64,000 nt of DNA, taken from contig CASFTM010000004.1 in NCBI GenBank assembly GCA_949297775.1, positions 1-64,000 on the forward strand, given 5' to 3'. Positions within the stretch are counted from its first letter, which is position 1. The number at the start of each line of letters is the position of its first letter. The position numbers and the translations under genes were made by a program. The stretch is from an uncultured bacterium. GTDB lineage: Bacteria > Elusimicrobiota > Elusimicrobia > Elusimicrobiales > Elusimicrobiaceae. This document shows, piece by piece, positions 44,697 through 53,330 of the stretch. The notes under the pieces are model-generated. The model did not search any database, had not been told where the DNA came from, and worked only from the letters and a program-made list of their open reading frames with translations.

Positions 44697-45911
44697 TTAC
44701 AGATAAATTTCCACCGTGTCCAGTTCTTTGCCCATATTGCTGTACACTTTCAGCGTTAGTTTGCGGTCCACAATTTTGCCGGACGCGTAATGCCGCGCCG
44801 CCACAAAACGGGCGGTGGAAGAATCCGAATGGGCGCGTTTTTCCGGCGCGGGGGCAGAAGTGCCCAACGTCACATACGTTACCCCGCGCGGGTTGGGCTC
44901 GCCGCGGTACATCGGGAAAGTACGCTCATAATCGGCGTCCCCGCCCTGGATGACCAGCTTTACCCGGTAATCTTCAAAGATCTTAATCAAATTCAAAGCC
45001 ACTTCGTTGTTGGCACCGCGTGTACCCGTAGAATAGGCCGGGGCATTCATCACCACGATTTTCCACTTTTCGCCGGCTCCCGCCAGCGTGGTTTTAAGCC
45101 ACTGGATTTGCACCGAGTCCGGCCCTATTTCCGGAGCCCAGGCGGCGCCTTCGGCTATATTCGTATCCAAAAAGATAAACCGCGCGTTCGCCGTATCAAA
45201 GGAATAATATTTGGGCGTTGCCTTGCTCCAAGACATATCATGAAAGCGCGAATAATTCGTGCGCAGGAAGGATTTGCTTTCCTGTTTTTCGCGGTCCGGC
45301 CCGTATTCATTTGGCCCCAACGCCACAAACAGCGGGGTGTTGGCTAAGATATTTTGAAAGGGTTCAAAAAACTCACGGTCGGCGTCTTCATTTAACCCGC
45401 TGTGGGTTATATTGCCGGTATGAATTAAAAAATCCGCCTTTTCCTGCTCCATCAGCGCCGCCAGCTGGGTACGGGCCGCGGCGGCCTCGTCCACCACCGG
45501 GGTTCCGTCGGGCAGAGGCAACGGAATATCCGCCCCTGTAGCGCCCAACGCCAAAAAGTTAACTACCTTTCGTTCCGCGGAATACAGTGTGCGGAAATTC
45601 CCCGTTACCGGTTCTTGCACGCCGTCCGCGGCAGAGTTATTTACATACACGCGGTAGCAAAAATCCTGATTGGGCACCAATCCATACAAAATAGCTTTAT
45701 GCTGGGTGGAAGCCGGGGTAACCGTCATAATTTGGTTACAGCGCGGCACCGGCCCATACTCCAGCCAAGACGGGGTGGCTTCGTCCGTCTGCCATTTCAA
45801 AATCATCGTGGTCTGGGTCGGGTCTTCAATATAAGGCCCGCGGATAATCCGCGCCGCATATACATCGGCGTTTATCAAAAAGAAAGCCAAAAGGAATAAA
45901 ATTTTCTTCAT
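44697..45911 (-). CDS. Purple-acid-phosphatase-like exported protein with metal ligands lost
   Basis: A 404-residue protein with a signal peptide (to about residue 19). A fibronectin-III-like domain (RIIRGPYIEDPTQTTMILKW, about 20-110) precedes a calcineurin-type phosphoesterase domain (115-400), the purple acid phosphatase layout. All five metal motifs are changed: GDxG reads G123-A-T-G, GDxxY reads G166-N, GNHE reads G199-P-N-E, the VxxH histidine is N289, and GHxH-x-YER reads G323-G-D-A-D-YER. It is therefore probably not a metal enzyme but a pseudoenzyme, perhaps keeping a binding or structural role. The reading frame is intact, so it is not a decaying pseudogene. Confidence 0.85.
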   Translation of the reverse strand: MKKILFLLAFFLINADVYAARIIRGPYIEDPTQTTMILKWQTDEATPSWLEYGPVPRCNQIMTVTPASTQHKAILYGLVPNQDFCYRVYVNNSAADGVQEPVTGNFRTLYSAERKVVNFLALGATGADIPLPLPDGTPVVDEAAAARTQLAALMEQEKADFLIHTGNITHSGLNEDADREFFEPFQNILANTPLFVALGPNEYGPDREKQESKSFLRTNYSRFHDMSWSKATPKYYSFDTANARFIFLDTNIAEGAAWAPEIGPDSVQIQWLKTTLAGAGEKWKIVVMNAPAYSTGTRGANNEVALNLIKIFEDYRVKLVIQGGDADYERTFPMYRGEPNPRGVTYVTLGTSAPAPEKRAHSDSSTARFVAARHYASGKIVDRKLTLKVYSNMGKELDTVEIYL

Positions 45912-46007
45912 CTTTTTTATTCTACAAAATATCCCTTTGTAAAAGAAGGAGCCTTCCTGTATGAAAAATTGTGCCGAAACGGCCTGAAATTTGGTTAAAT
46001 GGAGTAT

Positions 46008-46886
46008 ATGAAAAAATTTATTTTATTTTTTGCCTTTTGTTTTTGTATTCCCGCCGCGCTTTCCGCCCGGACGGTAGATGTATCCGCCTCCTACATTGGG
46101 GCCTCCCATTTTGACCAAGTTCGCGCAGGGCTGACCATCGCCCCTACCTTGAATTTGTTAACCGGCGTGGAAGCCAAAATGATTAACGAACGCAGCTTTG
46201 AAGATCCGGTATACTCCGTCAATGTACCCGTACGGCTGGATTTTGATTTGATGAAAATTGAGCTGGCTCCGTTTTATTATTTTAAAAACAAAAGCGATAA
46301 TCCCCTTTACCAGGACGCTTCGGCCTATGGCATCAGCGGGCGCCTGATTATGGCTTTGCAAGACGACGAAGTAAACGATTTATATACCCACGCCGTCATC
46401 GGCGTTTCCTACGCCCGCCAAGACGGGACTGTATTTTATGATAACGGTTCTTTTTCCAACACCGGCTATTCCCAAATGGCGTACACTTTGGAGCTGCATA
46501 AAAATTTCTTCCGGATGTTTGGGTTTCAAGTGGCGGCCAATGTGTTCCAATACCCCGACGGTATTACCGGCGTACAGGGAGTGCGCGGCGTGATGGACCA
46601 GCAGGAACTTGCGTTCACGCAAACCTTTGATGTAGTGCACGACTTAGCCAAATATACGGTAGGCGCGCGGATAACGCGTATGTGGCCGGATAACAACGCC
46701 ACTTTATACCTGTCGTACCGCTACGGCGAATATTATACTGCAGACCCGGAACATTCTTTTATTGTGGGCAATTCGTTTGCCGCCACCCGCTCTATCAGTG
46801 CGGACATTGCTTATAACCACGTGCGGACCATTCACAACGAAAACAAACGCGATATCTTCTACGCACGGTTGGTTTTTTCTTTCTAG
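46008..46886 (+). CDS. Exported outer-membrane beta-barrel-like protein
   Basis: A 292-residue protein with a signal peptide (MKKFILFFAFCFCIPAALSA). The mature part is beta-rich with regular aromatic residues (VYSVNVPVRLDFDLMKIEL, NATLYLSYRYGEYYT) and ends IFYARLVFSF, the C-terminal Phe typical of outer-membrane barrels. No named family is recognised. I place the start at 46008, 5 bp after TGGAG; an ATG three codons upstream is in frame. It is first in an apparent operon with the histidine kinase 9 bp downstream. Confidence 0.75.
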   Translation: MKKFILFFAFCFCIPAALSARTVDVSASYIGASHFDQVRAGLTIAPTLNLLTGVEAKMINERSFEDPVYSVNVPVRLDFDLMKIELAPFYYFKNKSDNPLYQDASAYGISGRLIMALQDDEVNDLYTHAVIGVSYARQDGTVFYDNGSFSNTGYSQMAYTLELHKNFFRMFGFQVAANVFQYPDGITGVQGVRGVMDQQELAFTQTFDVVHDLAKYTVGARITRMWPDNNATLYLSYRYGEYYTADPEHSFIVGNSFAATRSISADIAYNHVRTIHNENKRDIFYARLVFSF

Positions 46887-46895
46887 GAGCCGGAT

Positions 46896-47648
46896 ATGAA
46901 TGAAACGAAAGATGTGGTCATTACCTCGCGGGCGCTCTCGCTGATTTCGCACAAACTGAAAACGCCGCTTTCTATTATCAACGGTTATTCGGAAGCGATT
47001 CTCTCGCAGGCAAAAAAAGAAAAATTTTCGCCTTTTACCTCCAAAGCCCTGGAAGAAATCAATAAACAGGGCGGGCGGATGTCGCTGCTGGTAGACAAAC
47101 TGATGGCGTTTAACAAAGTAACTACAGCCCAAACGGAAGGGGTGGAAAAACAACCCGTTTATTTAAAAAATTTAATTAAAGACTGCGCCTCCAAAGCCAT
47201 CGCCCAGGAAGAAGAAACCTCCGTCCCGGCTCCGGCGCAGGAAGATTCCACCGTCAAACGCGGTACTTTTGTGGAAATAGACTGCCCGGAACACCTAAGC
47301 GTAACCGCCAACGAAGAAATGCTGCGCCTGTGCATACGGGAGCTGTTGGCCAATGCTATCAAGTTTAACAATAAAATGGAAAAAATCATCAAGGTACAAT
47401 GCGCCAACCACGGCGACAGCATTTCCATTTCCGTACGGGACTACGGCGCCGGCATCCGCCCGCAGGACGTAAATAAAATTTTTGAACCGTTCTATCAAGT
47501 AGATGACTATTTTACCGGTCAAATCAGCGGTTGGGGCCTTGGGCTGCCCATGGTCAAACGCATTTTGGATTTGCACGACGGATCCATCAGCGTCGTTTCC
47601 GACCGGGGGCTTGGTTCTATTTTTACAATCAGTTTTCCCATTATATGA
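46896..47648 (+). CDS. Soluble sensor histidine kinase (no sensor domain)
   Basis: A 250-residue protein made of only DHp and ATPase domains. The H-box is SHKLKTPLSIINGYSEAIL (His near residue 18), the N-box is ELLANAIKFNNKM, and the G-boxes are VRDYGAGIRPQD and GWGLGLPMVKRIL, with an F-box EPFYQVD. With no signal peptide, membrane segment or PAS domain, it must get its input from a partner protein. A GGAG ribosome site precedes the ATG. The stop overlaps the start of the next, coiled-coil gene (ATGA), which may be that partner. No response regulator gene is adjacent. Confidence 0.9.
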   Translation: MNETKDVVITSRALSLISHKLKTPLSIINGYSEAILSQAKKEKFSPFTSKALEEINKQGGRMSLLVDKLMAFNKVTTAQTEGVEKQPVYLKNLIKDCASKAIAQEEETSVPAPAQEDSTVKRGTFVEIDCPEHLSVTANEEMLRLCIRELLANAIKFNNKMEKIIKVQCANHGDSISISVRDYGAGIRPQDVNKIFEPFYQVDDYFTGQISGWGLGLPMVKRILDLHDGSISVVSDRGLGSIFTISFPII

Positions 47649-48169
47649 ATTGCGAAACCCTACTAGACCAAATTTCCGCCCGGTGTGACGCTTTCCGGGC
47701 AGACTTAACCGCCGCCGCGCAAAATTTGCGCGACTTTAACCGCCGGCTGGAACAAATTATCCAGCAACTTCATAAGGATATGGCCGTGCGGGATGAAGCC
47801 TTCGCCGGGCAGTTTAATCAATACTGCTTGGATTTACGCAAAAAGCTGGACGGGGATGAGCCCTTTTGGACGCAAACCCGCAACCAAGTCCGCGCCTGCA
47901 AAGACGCCGACTGGACCGGCGACTTGGCGCTGGCGGCAAAAGGGCTTAACAGCCGGGCAAAAACGCTTTCCCGCGCGTGCGATGAGTTCACCACCGCCTA
48001 CGACGCTTTTTACCGCCGCTACACGGGTTTTACGGCGTCCAAACTGAACGTTTGGCTGCTTACTTCCTGCCAGAACGACGCCGCCAGCCTGACCGGGAAA
48101 ATCCTGTTTTTGGCCCGCGAAATAGCCAAAAAAACAGAAAGAAACAGGGGGCCGCATGTTTACGGATAA
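47645..48169 (+). CDS. Coiled-coil protein of unknown function, coupled to the histidine kinase
   Basis: A 174-residue soluble protein, mostly helical with heptad-like repeats (CDAFRADLTAAAQNLRDFNR and RLEQIIQQLHKDMAVRDEA). No family is recognised. Its ATG overlaps the stop codon of the kinase gene and its own end overlaps the AI-2E-family gene by 14 bp, so translation of all three is coupled. A role in the kinase's signalling is a reasonable guess only. Longer readings starting further upstream would overlap the kinase gene heavily and are rejected. Confidence 0.75.
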   Translation: MNCETLLDQISARCDAFRADLTAAAQNLRDFNRRLEQIIQQLHKDMAVRDEAFAGQFNQYCLDLRKKLDGDEPFWTQTRNQVRACKDADWTGDLALAAKGLNSRAKTLSRACDEFTTAYDAFYRRYTGFTASKLNVWLLTSCQNDAASLTGKILFLAREIAKKTERNRGPHVYG

Positions 48170-49175
48170 GCCGTCGTATTACTACTTAAAAGCCAGCGCC
48201 ATTTGTTTAACCATTATCGCCGCCGGCGTAGTAACCGCGTTTTTGGTGTACACTAAAACGCTCTTGATACCGTTCGTCATTTCCATTTTGTTCTACACCA
48301 TCCTCGCCCAAATGACGCTGTATATGAAGCATAAATTTTCCTTCCCGTCCTGGCTGGCTATGACAATTTCCATCCTGCTTTGCATCGCCGTGTTTGCGGG
48401 CGTGATTTTGTTCACGGTCAACTCGGTAGGAACGTTTCTAAAAGGGGCCGAGGTATACCGCCAAAATTTAATTGATACCATGAACGACATCGCCTTGCGC
48501 CTGCAGCAGCACGGCGTTACCTTAAACCAAAATGTCTTGGAAGCATACGTACGCGAGCTGCCGCTGTTTAACTGGCTGCGCAACTTCGGCGGACAGGTGT
48601 TTGGTATCGTGTCGGACACCACGCTAATTATTCTGTTTATGGTATTTTTCCTGTTTGGCAGCAAAAAAACGCCGCCAATTACCAACCCCGCTATTAAAGA
48701 AATGCTGGCTAACGTGTCCGTCTATTTGTCAGTAAAGCTGATGGCTTCGCTGGCGACCGGGCTGATAGCCGCAGCGATTTTATTTGGCTTCCAAGTAAAG
48801 CTGGCCATGTTGTTTGCAATGTTTATGTTCTTACTGAACTTTATCCCCAGTGTCGGGTCTATCATCGCTGTTCTGTTACCGGCCCCCGTACTGTTTTTAC
48901 AGTTTGGCTTGGGCCCGCAGTTCTTTATTGTACTGGGGTTACTGGCCGCGACGGAATTTACTATTGGCAACTTGATAGAACCGCGCTTCTTGGGAGAAGG
49001 AATGGATTTACACCCCGCCACGGTGGTAGCTTGCTTAATTTTTTGGACGCTGGTGTGGGGCGTGCCCGGCGCGTTTTTATCCGTACCGATTACCGCCTCC
49101 ATTAAAATCGTGTTAAGCAAAATCAAACACACCCGCCCGGTGGCTGAGTTTTTGGCTGGGCGCCTGCCGCATTAA
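48156..49175 (+). CDS. AI-2E family (TqsA/PerM-like) membrane transporter
   Basis: A 339-residue membrane protein with about seven to eight helices. Family features are a paired N-terminal helix hairpin, a central soluble loop (about residues 85-145), and the signature LLNFIPSVGSIIAVLLPAPV, followed by NLIEPRFLGEGMDLHPATVV. The name comes from E. coli TqsA and autoinducer-2; other members export ions or unknown small molecules, so the substrate is not known. It is last in the barrel-kinase-coiled-coil operon and ends at a perfect terminator. Confidence 0.92.
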   Translation: MFTDKPSYYYLKASAICLTIIAAGVVTAFLVYTKTLLIPFVISILFYTILAQMTLYMKHKFSFPSWLAMTISILLCIAVFAGVILFTVNSVGTFLKGAEVYRQNLIDTMNDIALRLQQHGVTLNQNVLEAYVRELPLFNWLRNFGGQVFGIVSDTTLIILFMVFFLFGSKKTPPITNPAIKEMLANVSVYLSVKLMASLATGLIAAAILFGFQVKLAMLFAMFMFLLNFIPSVGSIIAVLLPAPVLFLQFGLGPQFFIVLGLLAATEFTIGNLIEPRFLGEGMDLHPATVVACLIFWTLVWGVPGAFLSVPITASIKIVLSKIKHTRPVAEFLAGRLPH

Positions 49176-49191
49176 CCGCTAATACTTTTGC

Positions 49192-49227
49192 AAAAAACCG
49201 CCCGGGAATATTCCCGGGCGGTTTTTT
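49192..49227. terminator. Bidirectional terminator
   Basis: A perfect 18-bp stem AAAAAACCGCCCGGGAAT / ATTCCCGGGCGGTTTTTT. Confidence 0.95.
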
Positions 49228-49244
49228 GTTAAAACGCGGTACTA

Positions 49245-49727
49245 TTACTGGGCAGACTGTTGCTCCTGGCGGATTTTATCAAACAGGTTGCTTTCCGTGG
49301 CACGCTGCAGGAAGGCTTCCCACTCCGGCTGAGTCAGCTCAAAGTCGTCCATCACAATATACGATATTTCTTGGGCTGCATCCTTGCCCAGCGCATTATT
49401 TTGGGAATATTCGTTTTCCAGCTCCACATAACGGCTGGCAACGGCATAGTCAATATCTTCCTGGGAGTAGGTGGGGATATTTGCTTTCTGCAAGGTATCC
49501 GTCCCCGCGGCGCCGGGCTGGGCGGCGGGAGCGGTTAAAGGCTGGTCGCCTGTTGGGGTAAACAGTTCGCTGTGGTCTCCTGCCGGGTCAATAATGACCT
49601 GTTCCACTTCCGGGGAATTTGTTACGCGCCCCAACATAAAGTTGGAGCAGGCATACGGATGCACAATAAAATAAACGCTTAAAATGATAAAAACCAAAAT
49701 AACGGCTTTAATTAAAATTTTCAGCAC
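49245..49727 (-). CDS. Small anchored protein of unknown function
   Basis: A 160-residue protein with one N-terminal membrane segment (about residues 4-24, LIKAVILVFIILSVYFIVHP) and a soluble remainder. The middle is rich in Pro, Ala and Gly and looks flexible; the end (about 105-160) is acidic and helical. No domain is recognised. The AGGAGG ribosome site is strong. It is the last gene of the minus-strand envelope operon, 44 bp after the preceding gene. Confidence 0.7.
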   Translation of the reverse strand: MLKILIKAVILVFIILSVYFIVHPYACSNFMLGRVTNSPEVEQVIIDPAGDHSELFTPTGDQPLTAPAAQPGAAGTDTLQKANIPTYSQEDIDYAVASRYVELENEYSQNNALGKDAAQEISYIVMDDFELTQPEWEAFLQRATESNLFDKIRQEQQSAQ

Positions 49728-49771
49728 GGGGAAACCTCCTGTTTTTTATAGGATACAATATTTTGCCTGAA

Positions 49772-50356
49772 CTATTGCGTTTTTTCCGGCGTCTGCCCGG
49801 GGGGCAAAGCGCCCCCCGCCCCTTGCAGTTGTTTGACGCTTTCCACAAATTGCGGATTGGTAAAAATCTGCTGGATGGTTTTGGCAAACTCGGGGTCTTG
49901 CATATTTTCTTGCACCACTTGGCTGACTTGCGGGTTTTCTTTTAAAATTTTAACCAATTCCACCCCGCTTAGCGCCCCCAATCCTTCCACATTTCCCTGG
50001 GTAGCGGCGGCCAAATCCTCATTAAATTTTTGCATAGCAGGTTCCTGGCTGTAGTCTTCCAAAATAGAAGTGATGGTATCCTGGGCTTGCTGGTTTTTTT
50101 GTTCTTCTGACAAATTTCCAGCTTCCAAAAAAATCGCGCTTTGCGCCGGAGCGAATTCTACCGGGCGGTTTACCGGCTCCGGCATAGGAGCCGCCAGTGA
50201 AACAGGCACATTCTGGAAGGTAAACGCCGTCCCGGCGGCCGCTTCCGCCGCACGCTGTTCAGCTTTGCGCTGATATGCCTGGTACAGGCGGAAGCCACCC
50301 ATATACGCCAAGGCAGCCAGCATAATAATAATCAGCGCGTAGCTCTTTTTGGACAT
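49772..50356 (-). CDS. Anchored helical protein with an STI1-like C-terminal segment
   Basis: A 194-residue protein with one N-terminal membrane segment (about 6-24) and a helical soluble part. The stretch LKENPQVSQVVQENMQDPEF, followed by FTNPQFVESVKQLQG, resembles STI1 (heat-shock-chaperonin-binding) repeats by its Asn-Pro and Asp-Pro-x-Phe spacing, but I cannot confirm that by eye. Its ATG overlaps the TAA of the FKBP gene by one base. An anchored partner of the periplasmic folding factor is one possibility. Confidence 0.65.
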   Translation of the reverse strand: MSKKSYALIIIMLAALAYMGGFRLYQAYQRKAEQRAAEAAAGTAFTFQNVPVSLAAPMPEPVNRPVEFAPAQSAIFLEAGNLSEEQKNQQAQDTITSILEDYSQEPAMQKFNEDLAAATQGNVEGLGALSGVELVKILKENPQVSQVVQENMQDPEFAKTIQQIFTNPQFVESVKQLQGAGGALPPGQTPEKTQ

Positions 50357-51057
50357 TACGCCCCCAGCTCAATCATTTCAATATCAAACACCAAGGCGGA
50401 GTTGGGCGGAATTTGCCCCACCGGGCGGTTGCCGTAGGCCGTATCGGGCGGGCATACCACTTTGGCGCGGGAACCGGGCTTCATCTGCTGCAGTGCTTTG
50501 GTCCAGCAGGGGATGACATCCGTCAGTTTGGTTTCAAACGCTTCGTTGCGGTCGCGGGAGCTGTCAAACTTGGTGCCGTCAATCAACGTGCCGGTATAGT
50601 GCACTTTCACGGTGGCGTCTGCTTTGGGGGTTTTGCCTTTGCCGGCGCGGCTGAGTTTAATCATCGCTCCGTTGTCCAGCGTTTTGACGCCTTTTTCTTT
50701 CTTAAAATTAGCCATATATTCCTGCTGGGCCGCTTCGCGCTTGGCGGAAATCGTTTTGGCATCGTCTTGGTATTTTTTGATGATATCGGGTTTGTAGGCC
50801 TCTAAATCCGTTTGGGATTTTTTGTTGAGCAGACTGTCGCGCATTCCCTGGGACAAAGCTTTGTAATCGTCTTCATTGTCCAAAATCAGCTGGCGTTTTA
50901 AATTATCCCCCAGCAGGAACCCCAACGAATACAACATTTTATTGCGTTCGGCTACACTCTGTACTTCCGGTTGGGCCGCCGGTTCAGGCTGGGCGGCTTC
51001 TTGCGCGGACGCGGCTACGGGCCACGCCAATAAAACAGCTAATAACAATTTTTTCAT
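50356..51057 (-). CDS. Periplasmic FKBP-type peptidyl-prolyl isomerase (FkpA/Mip-like)
   Basis: A 233-residue protein: signal peptide (to about residue 18), an N-terminal dimerisation helix domain (FKBP_N, about 30-115) and a C-terminal FKBP domain (about 135-233). Active-site features are VKVHYTGTLIDGTKFDSS, the FETKLTDVIPCWTKALQQM segment, and YGNRPVGQIPPNSALVFDIEMI. It catalyses proline isomerisation and can act as a chaperone for envelope proteins. It sits within the lipoprotein operon, 9 bp after the LPP20-like gene. Confidence 0.93.
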   Translation of the reverse strand: MKKLLLAVLLAWPVAASAQEAAQPEPAAQPEVQSVAERNKMLYSLGFLLGDNLKRQLILDNEDDYKALSQGMRDSLLNKKSQTDLEAYKPDIIKKYQDDAKTISAKREAAQQEYMANFKKEKGVKTLDNGAMIKLSRAGKGKTPKADATVKVHYTGTLIDGTKFDSSRDRNEAFETKLTDVIPCWTKALQQMKPGSRAKVVCPPDTAYGNRPVGQIPPNSALVFDIEMIELGA

Positions 51058-51066
51058 AAATTACTC

Positions 51067-52002
51067 CTATCTCGTTTTTAAATATGTTTCCAAACGGCTG
51101 GAAATCTGTTGGGCGGCTTGTTCGCCCACGCTTTGCATACTGCGGCGAAGCGAATCGGCCGCGCGGGAAGTACCCGCCCGTTCGTGCACGTTAAACCGCG
51201 CGAAAGTTACGCCGCGGGCGGCGTCCACCAAACTGACAGCCGCTCCGCTGGAGCACCAAATAAGTCCTTGTACTTTTTGCGAATCGTACGCATCCACATC
51301 CGTTTGAATTTGCACCACAAGCACTTTATCCGGCGAAGCCGCGTCCACCACGCCTAATCCCATCCGGTTCAACGCGTCCACCACATAAGTTACCATTACT
51401 TCGCTTTCAACGCCCTGCACGTCCACCGCCACCAATACGGCGGCTAATTTTTCCTGCAGGATATTTTTATACGGAGCAAACACTTCCGGCTGGTAGCTTT
51501 GGCGGGAAGCATCTAAAAAATGGTACATTTCATCCAACGCCATCCGGCGGCTGACCACCGGCTGCATTTGGAAAGCAATTTTTAAATCCGCCAACGGATT
51601 AGCCGGATTGGCAAACTGGCCCGCCAGCCCTTTTAATTTTTCGTCTTCCTGGTCCAAAAGGGGCGTCAGTACTTTGCGCGCTTTAGCGCGGGACAACACC
51701 GCCAACGCATAATAATGTTTGCCGGAAAAATCTTTATCCCGCCATACTTTTTCTACAGACGCATTCGCCATCAAATCCGTTACGACCCCCTGGTTGGCGG
51801 CGGCAGGGGCCTGCTGGACCATTTCGCGGCGCATATTTTCCAAAGCATTGTCGGAGGCGGACTCTTTCGTCATGCCTTCCCCCGCCACTACATAGTATTT
51901 GGCGGAGTCATATTCGTTCATTTGGTAATTAACCGTGTTTTTATTGAGCCCTGCACACGCACACAGCAACAACGCGGCGGCCCCTAATATAATTTTTTTC
52001 AT
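51067..52002 (-). CDS. LPP20-like lipoprotein
   Basis: A 311-residue lipoprotein. The signal ends in a lipobox (LLCAC; Cys near residue 16). The mature part starts with AKYYVVAGEGMTKESASDNA, which resembles the LPP20 domain pattern (G.G...... A...A). The C-terminal half contains a repeat-like segment about VQGLIWCSSGAAVSLVDA and ends with an amphipathic helix. The function of LPP20 proteins is not known. It is in a run with LpoB and COG3014-type genes, an arrangement seen in other bacteria, so they may work as a set. Confidence 0.75.
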   Translation of the reverse strand: MKKIILGAAALLLCACAGLNKNTVNYQMNEYDSAKYYVVAGEGMTKESASDNALENMRREMVQQAPAAANQGVVTDLMANASVEKVWRDKDFSGKHYYALAVLSRAKARKVLTPLLDQEDEKLKGLAGQFANPANPLADLKIAFQMQPVVSRRMALDEMYHFLDASRQSYQPEVFAPYKNILQEKLAAVLVAVDVQGVESEVMVTYVVDALNRMGLGVVDAASPDKVLVVQIQTDVDAYDSQKVQGLIWCSSGAAVSLVDAARGVTFARFNVHERAGTSRAADSLRRSMQSVGEQAAQQISSRLETYLKTR

Positions 52003-52010
52003 AATTCCTC

Positions 52011-53321
52011 TCAGTACGCGGTACGGTAGTGCAAAAACACCCGCTTTCCCCTCTTTACCGGTACATTTTCAAACAGATGTTCTCCTATTATATTACCATA
52101 TCCGTCGCGAAACAACAGCCGTATATTTTGCAGCCCGGGCGGGAGAAAAAACCGCGCCACACGCACTTCGGCGGGCAAGGTAAACCACTGGCGCGTATCG
52201 GCTGTTTCCGTAGCAGCGCCCAACACACTGACAAACAGTCCCGCCAAATCCCCCCAGGCATCGCTGTCCGCCGCCGAGGCCACCGCATGACGCGCCTGCA
52301 CGGCGGCAACCCGCTTGGTTACGGCGCGGGCCGCGGTGCGGAACAAAATGCCGGGCATTTTTTCTTGCAAATCCAGTTTGGCGGCGGCGGAAAAATCGGC
52401 CATTTTTTGGGTAAAATAATGCTTTCCGCCCGCCTCTACCTCCGAAAAACGCACCCGGTAGGACTGTTCCACCCACGCCGGGAAAGACAGCGTAACCGCC
52501 GAGCCCATTATCCCGGCCGTAATGGCGTTTTGCACCTCGGGCGATACGCTCCCCATATTCTCTTGCGGGGAAGACGCCAACACCAGTGCCCGGTCCCACG
52601 CCACCTGCAGGGTTTGCGAGGTCTTAAGCGGCATTAAACCGTTGTAATGAAAAATAAATATTTCCCCCAAATCGTTGGCGTTTTCCGGAACGGCAAAATC
52701 GGGGGCGGATACATGCAGGGAAGGCCCCAGACGGCTGTAGGCATTAAGCGCATTGATACGCGCAATACGCGCATCGGACCGCTGGCCTACGCTTTCAAAC
52801 ACCCAGCTGGCAAAATATTGGACGAAAGGATCATCGTTATACCCGTCTTTTTTGTCGGCGCGCAGGTGGTCCAAAAAGAACACCGCCTTGCGCGCTTCCA
52901 CCGCGGCGGAAGAAAGATTTCCCTGCTGCAAAAAATTCTGGGCGCGGTAATAATAGGTAAGCGCTTGTTCAAACGCCGGGACGGAATAACGGGCCGTCCA
53001 ATCGTTAATGAGCAGCTGCCCGGCGGCGCCGGAAACGCTTTTGGCGTAGGCTTCATTAATAGCATTTTGAGCGGAGGCAAACAGTTGGTCGCTGGCGGCA
53101 GGGTCCTGGGCGTCGTGCAGCAGGGAAGCGCGGTCCAAATCCAGCAGGACCTCGTCTTTATCTTTGTAGAGTTTGTTTTTCTTGTCTTCCACCTGCCGGG
53201 CAGCCTCTTTAAATTGACCACTGGCCACCAGCTGGTTGATTTGCGCTTTATAACGCAAAGAAGGCGCCGCACACGCGGAGCAAAACAACACCAGCCCCAA
53301 CAAGCATATGCGCGCCTTCAT
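52011..53321 (-). CDS. COG3014-type lipoprotein (TPR-like)
   Basis: A 436-residue lipoprotein with lipobox FCSAC (Cys near residue 17). The N-terminal half has TPR-like helices (GQFKEAARQVEDKKN, ALTYYYRAQNFLQQGNLSSA), matching the COG3014 protein class. The C-terminal half is beta-rich (GEIFIFHYNGLMPLKTSQTL and later FFLPPGLQNIRLLFRDGYGN). Function unknown; the gene usually neighbours LpoB and LPP20, as it does here. It is separated by 8-9 bp from both neighbours. Confidence 0.8.
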   Translation of the reverse strand: MKARICLLGLVLFCSACAAPSLRYKAQINQLVASGQFKEAARQVEDKKNKLYKDKDEVLLDLDRASLLHDAQDPAASDQLFASAQNAINEAYAKSVSGAAGQLLINDWTARYSVPAFEQALTYYYRAQNFLQQGNLSSAAVEARKAVFFLDHLRADKKDGYNDDPFVQYFASWVFESVGQRSDARIARINALNAYSRLGPSLHVSAPDFAVPENANDLGEIFIFHYNGLMPLKTSQTLQVAWDRALVLASSPQENMGSVSPEVQNAITAGIMGSAVTLSFPAWVEQSYRVRFSEVEAGGKHYFTQKMADFSAAAKLDLQEKMPGILFRTAARAVTKRVAAVQARHAVASAADSDAWGDLAGLFVSVLGAATETADTRQWFTLPAEVRVARFFLPPGLQNIRLLFRDGYGNIIGEHLFENVPVKRGKRVFLHYRTAY

Positions 53322-53330
53322 CGTAAAATC

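Noticed and set aside
43913-44706. Frames of 112-166 codons across the repeat-rich stretch
   Set aside because: They consist of translated repeats and simple sequence (Pro/Trp/Leu runs) without ribosome sites.
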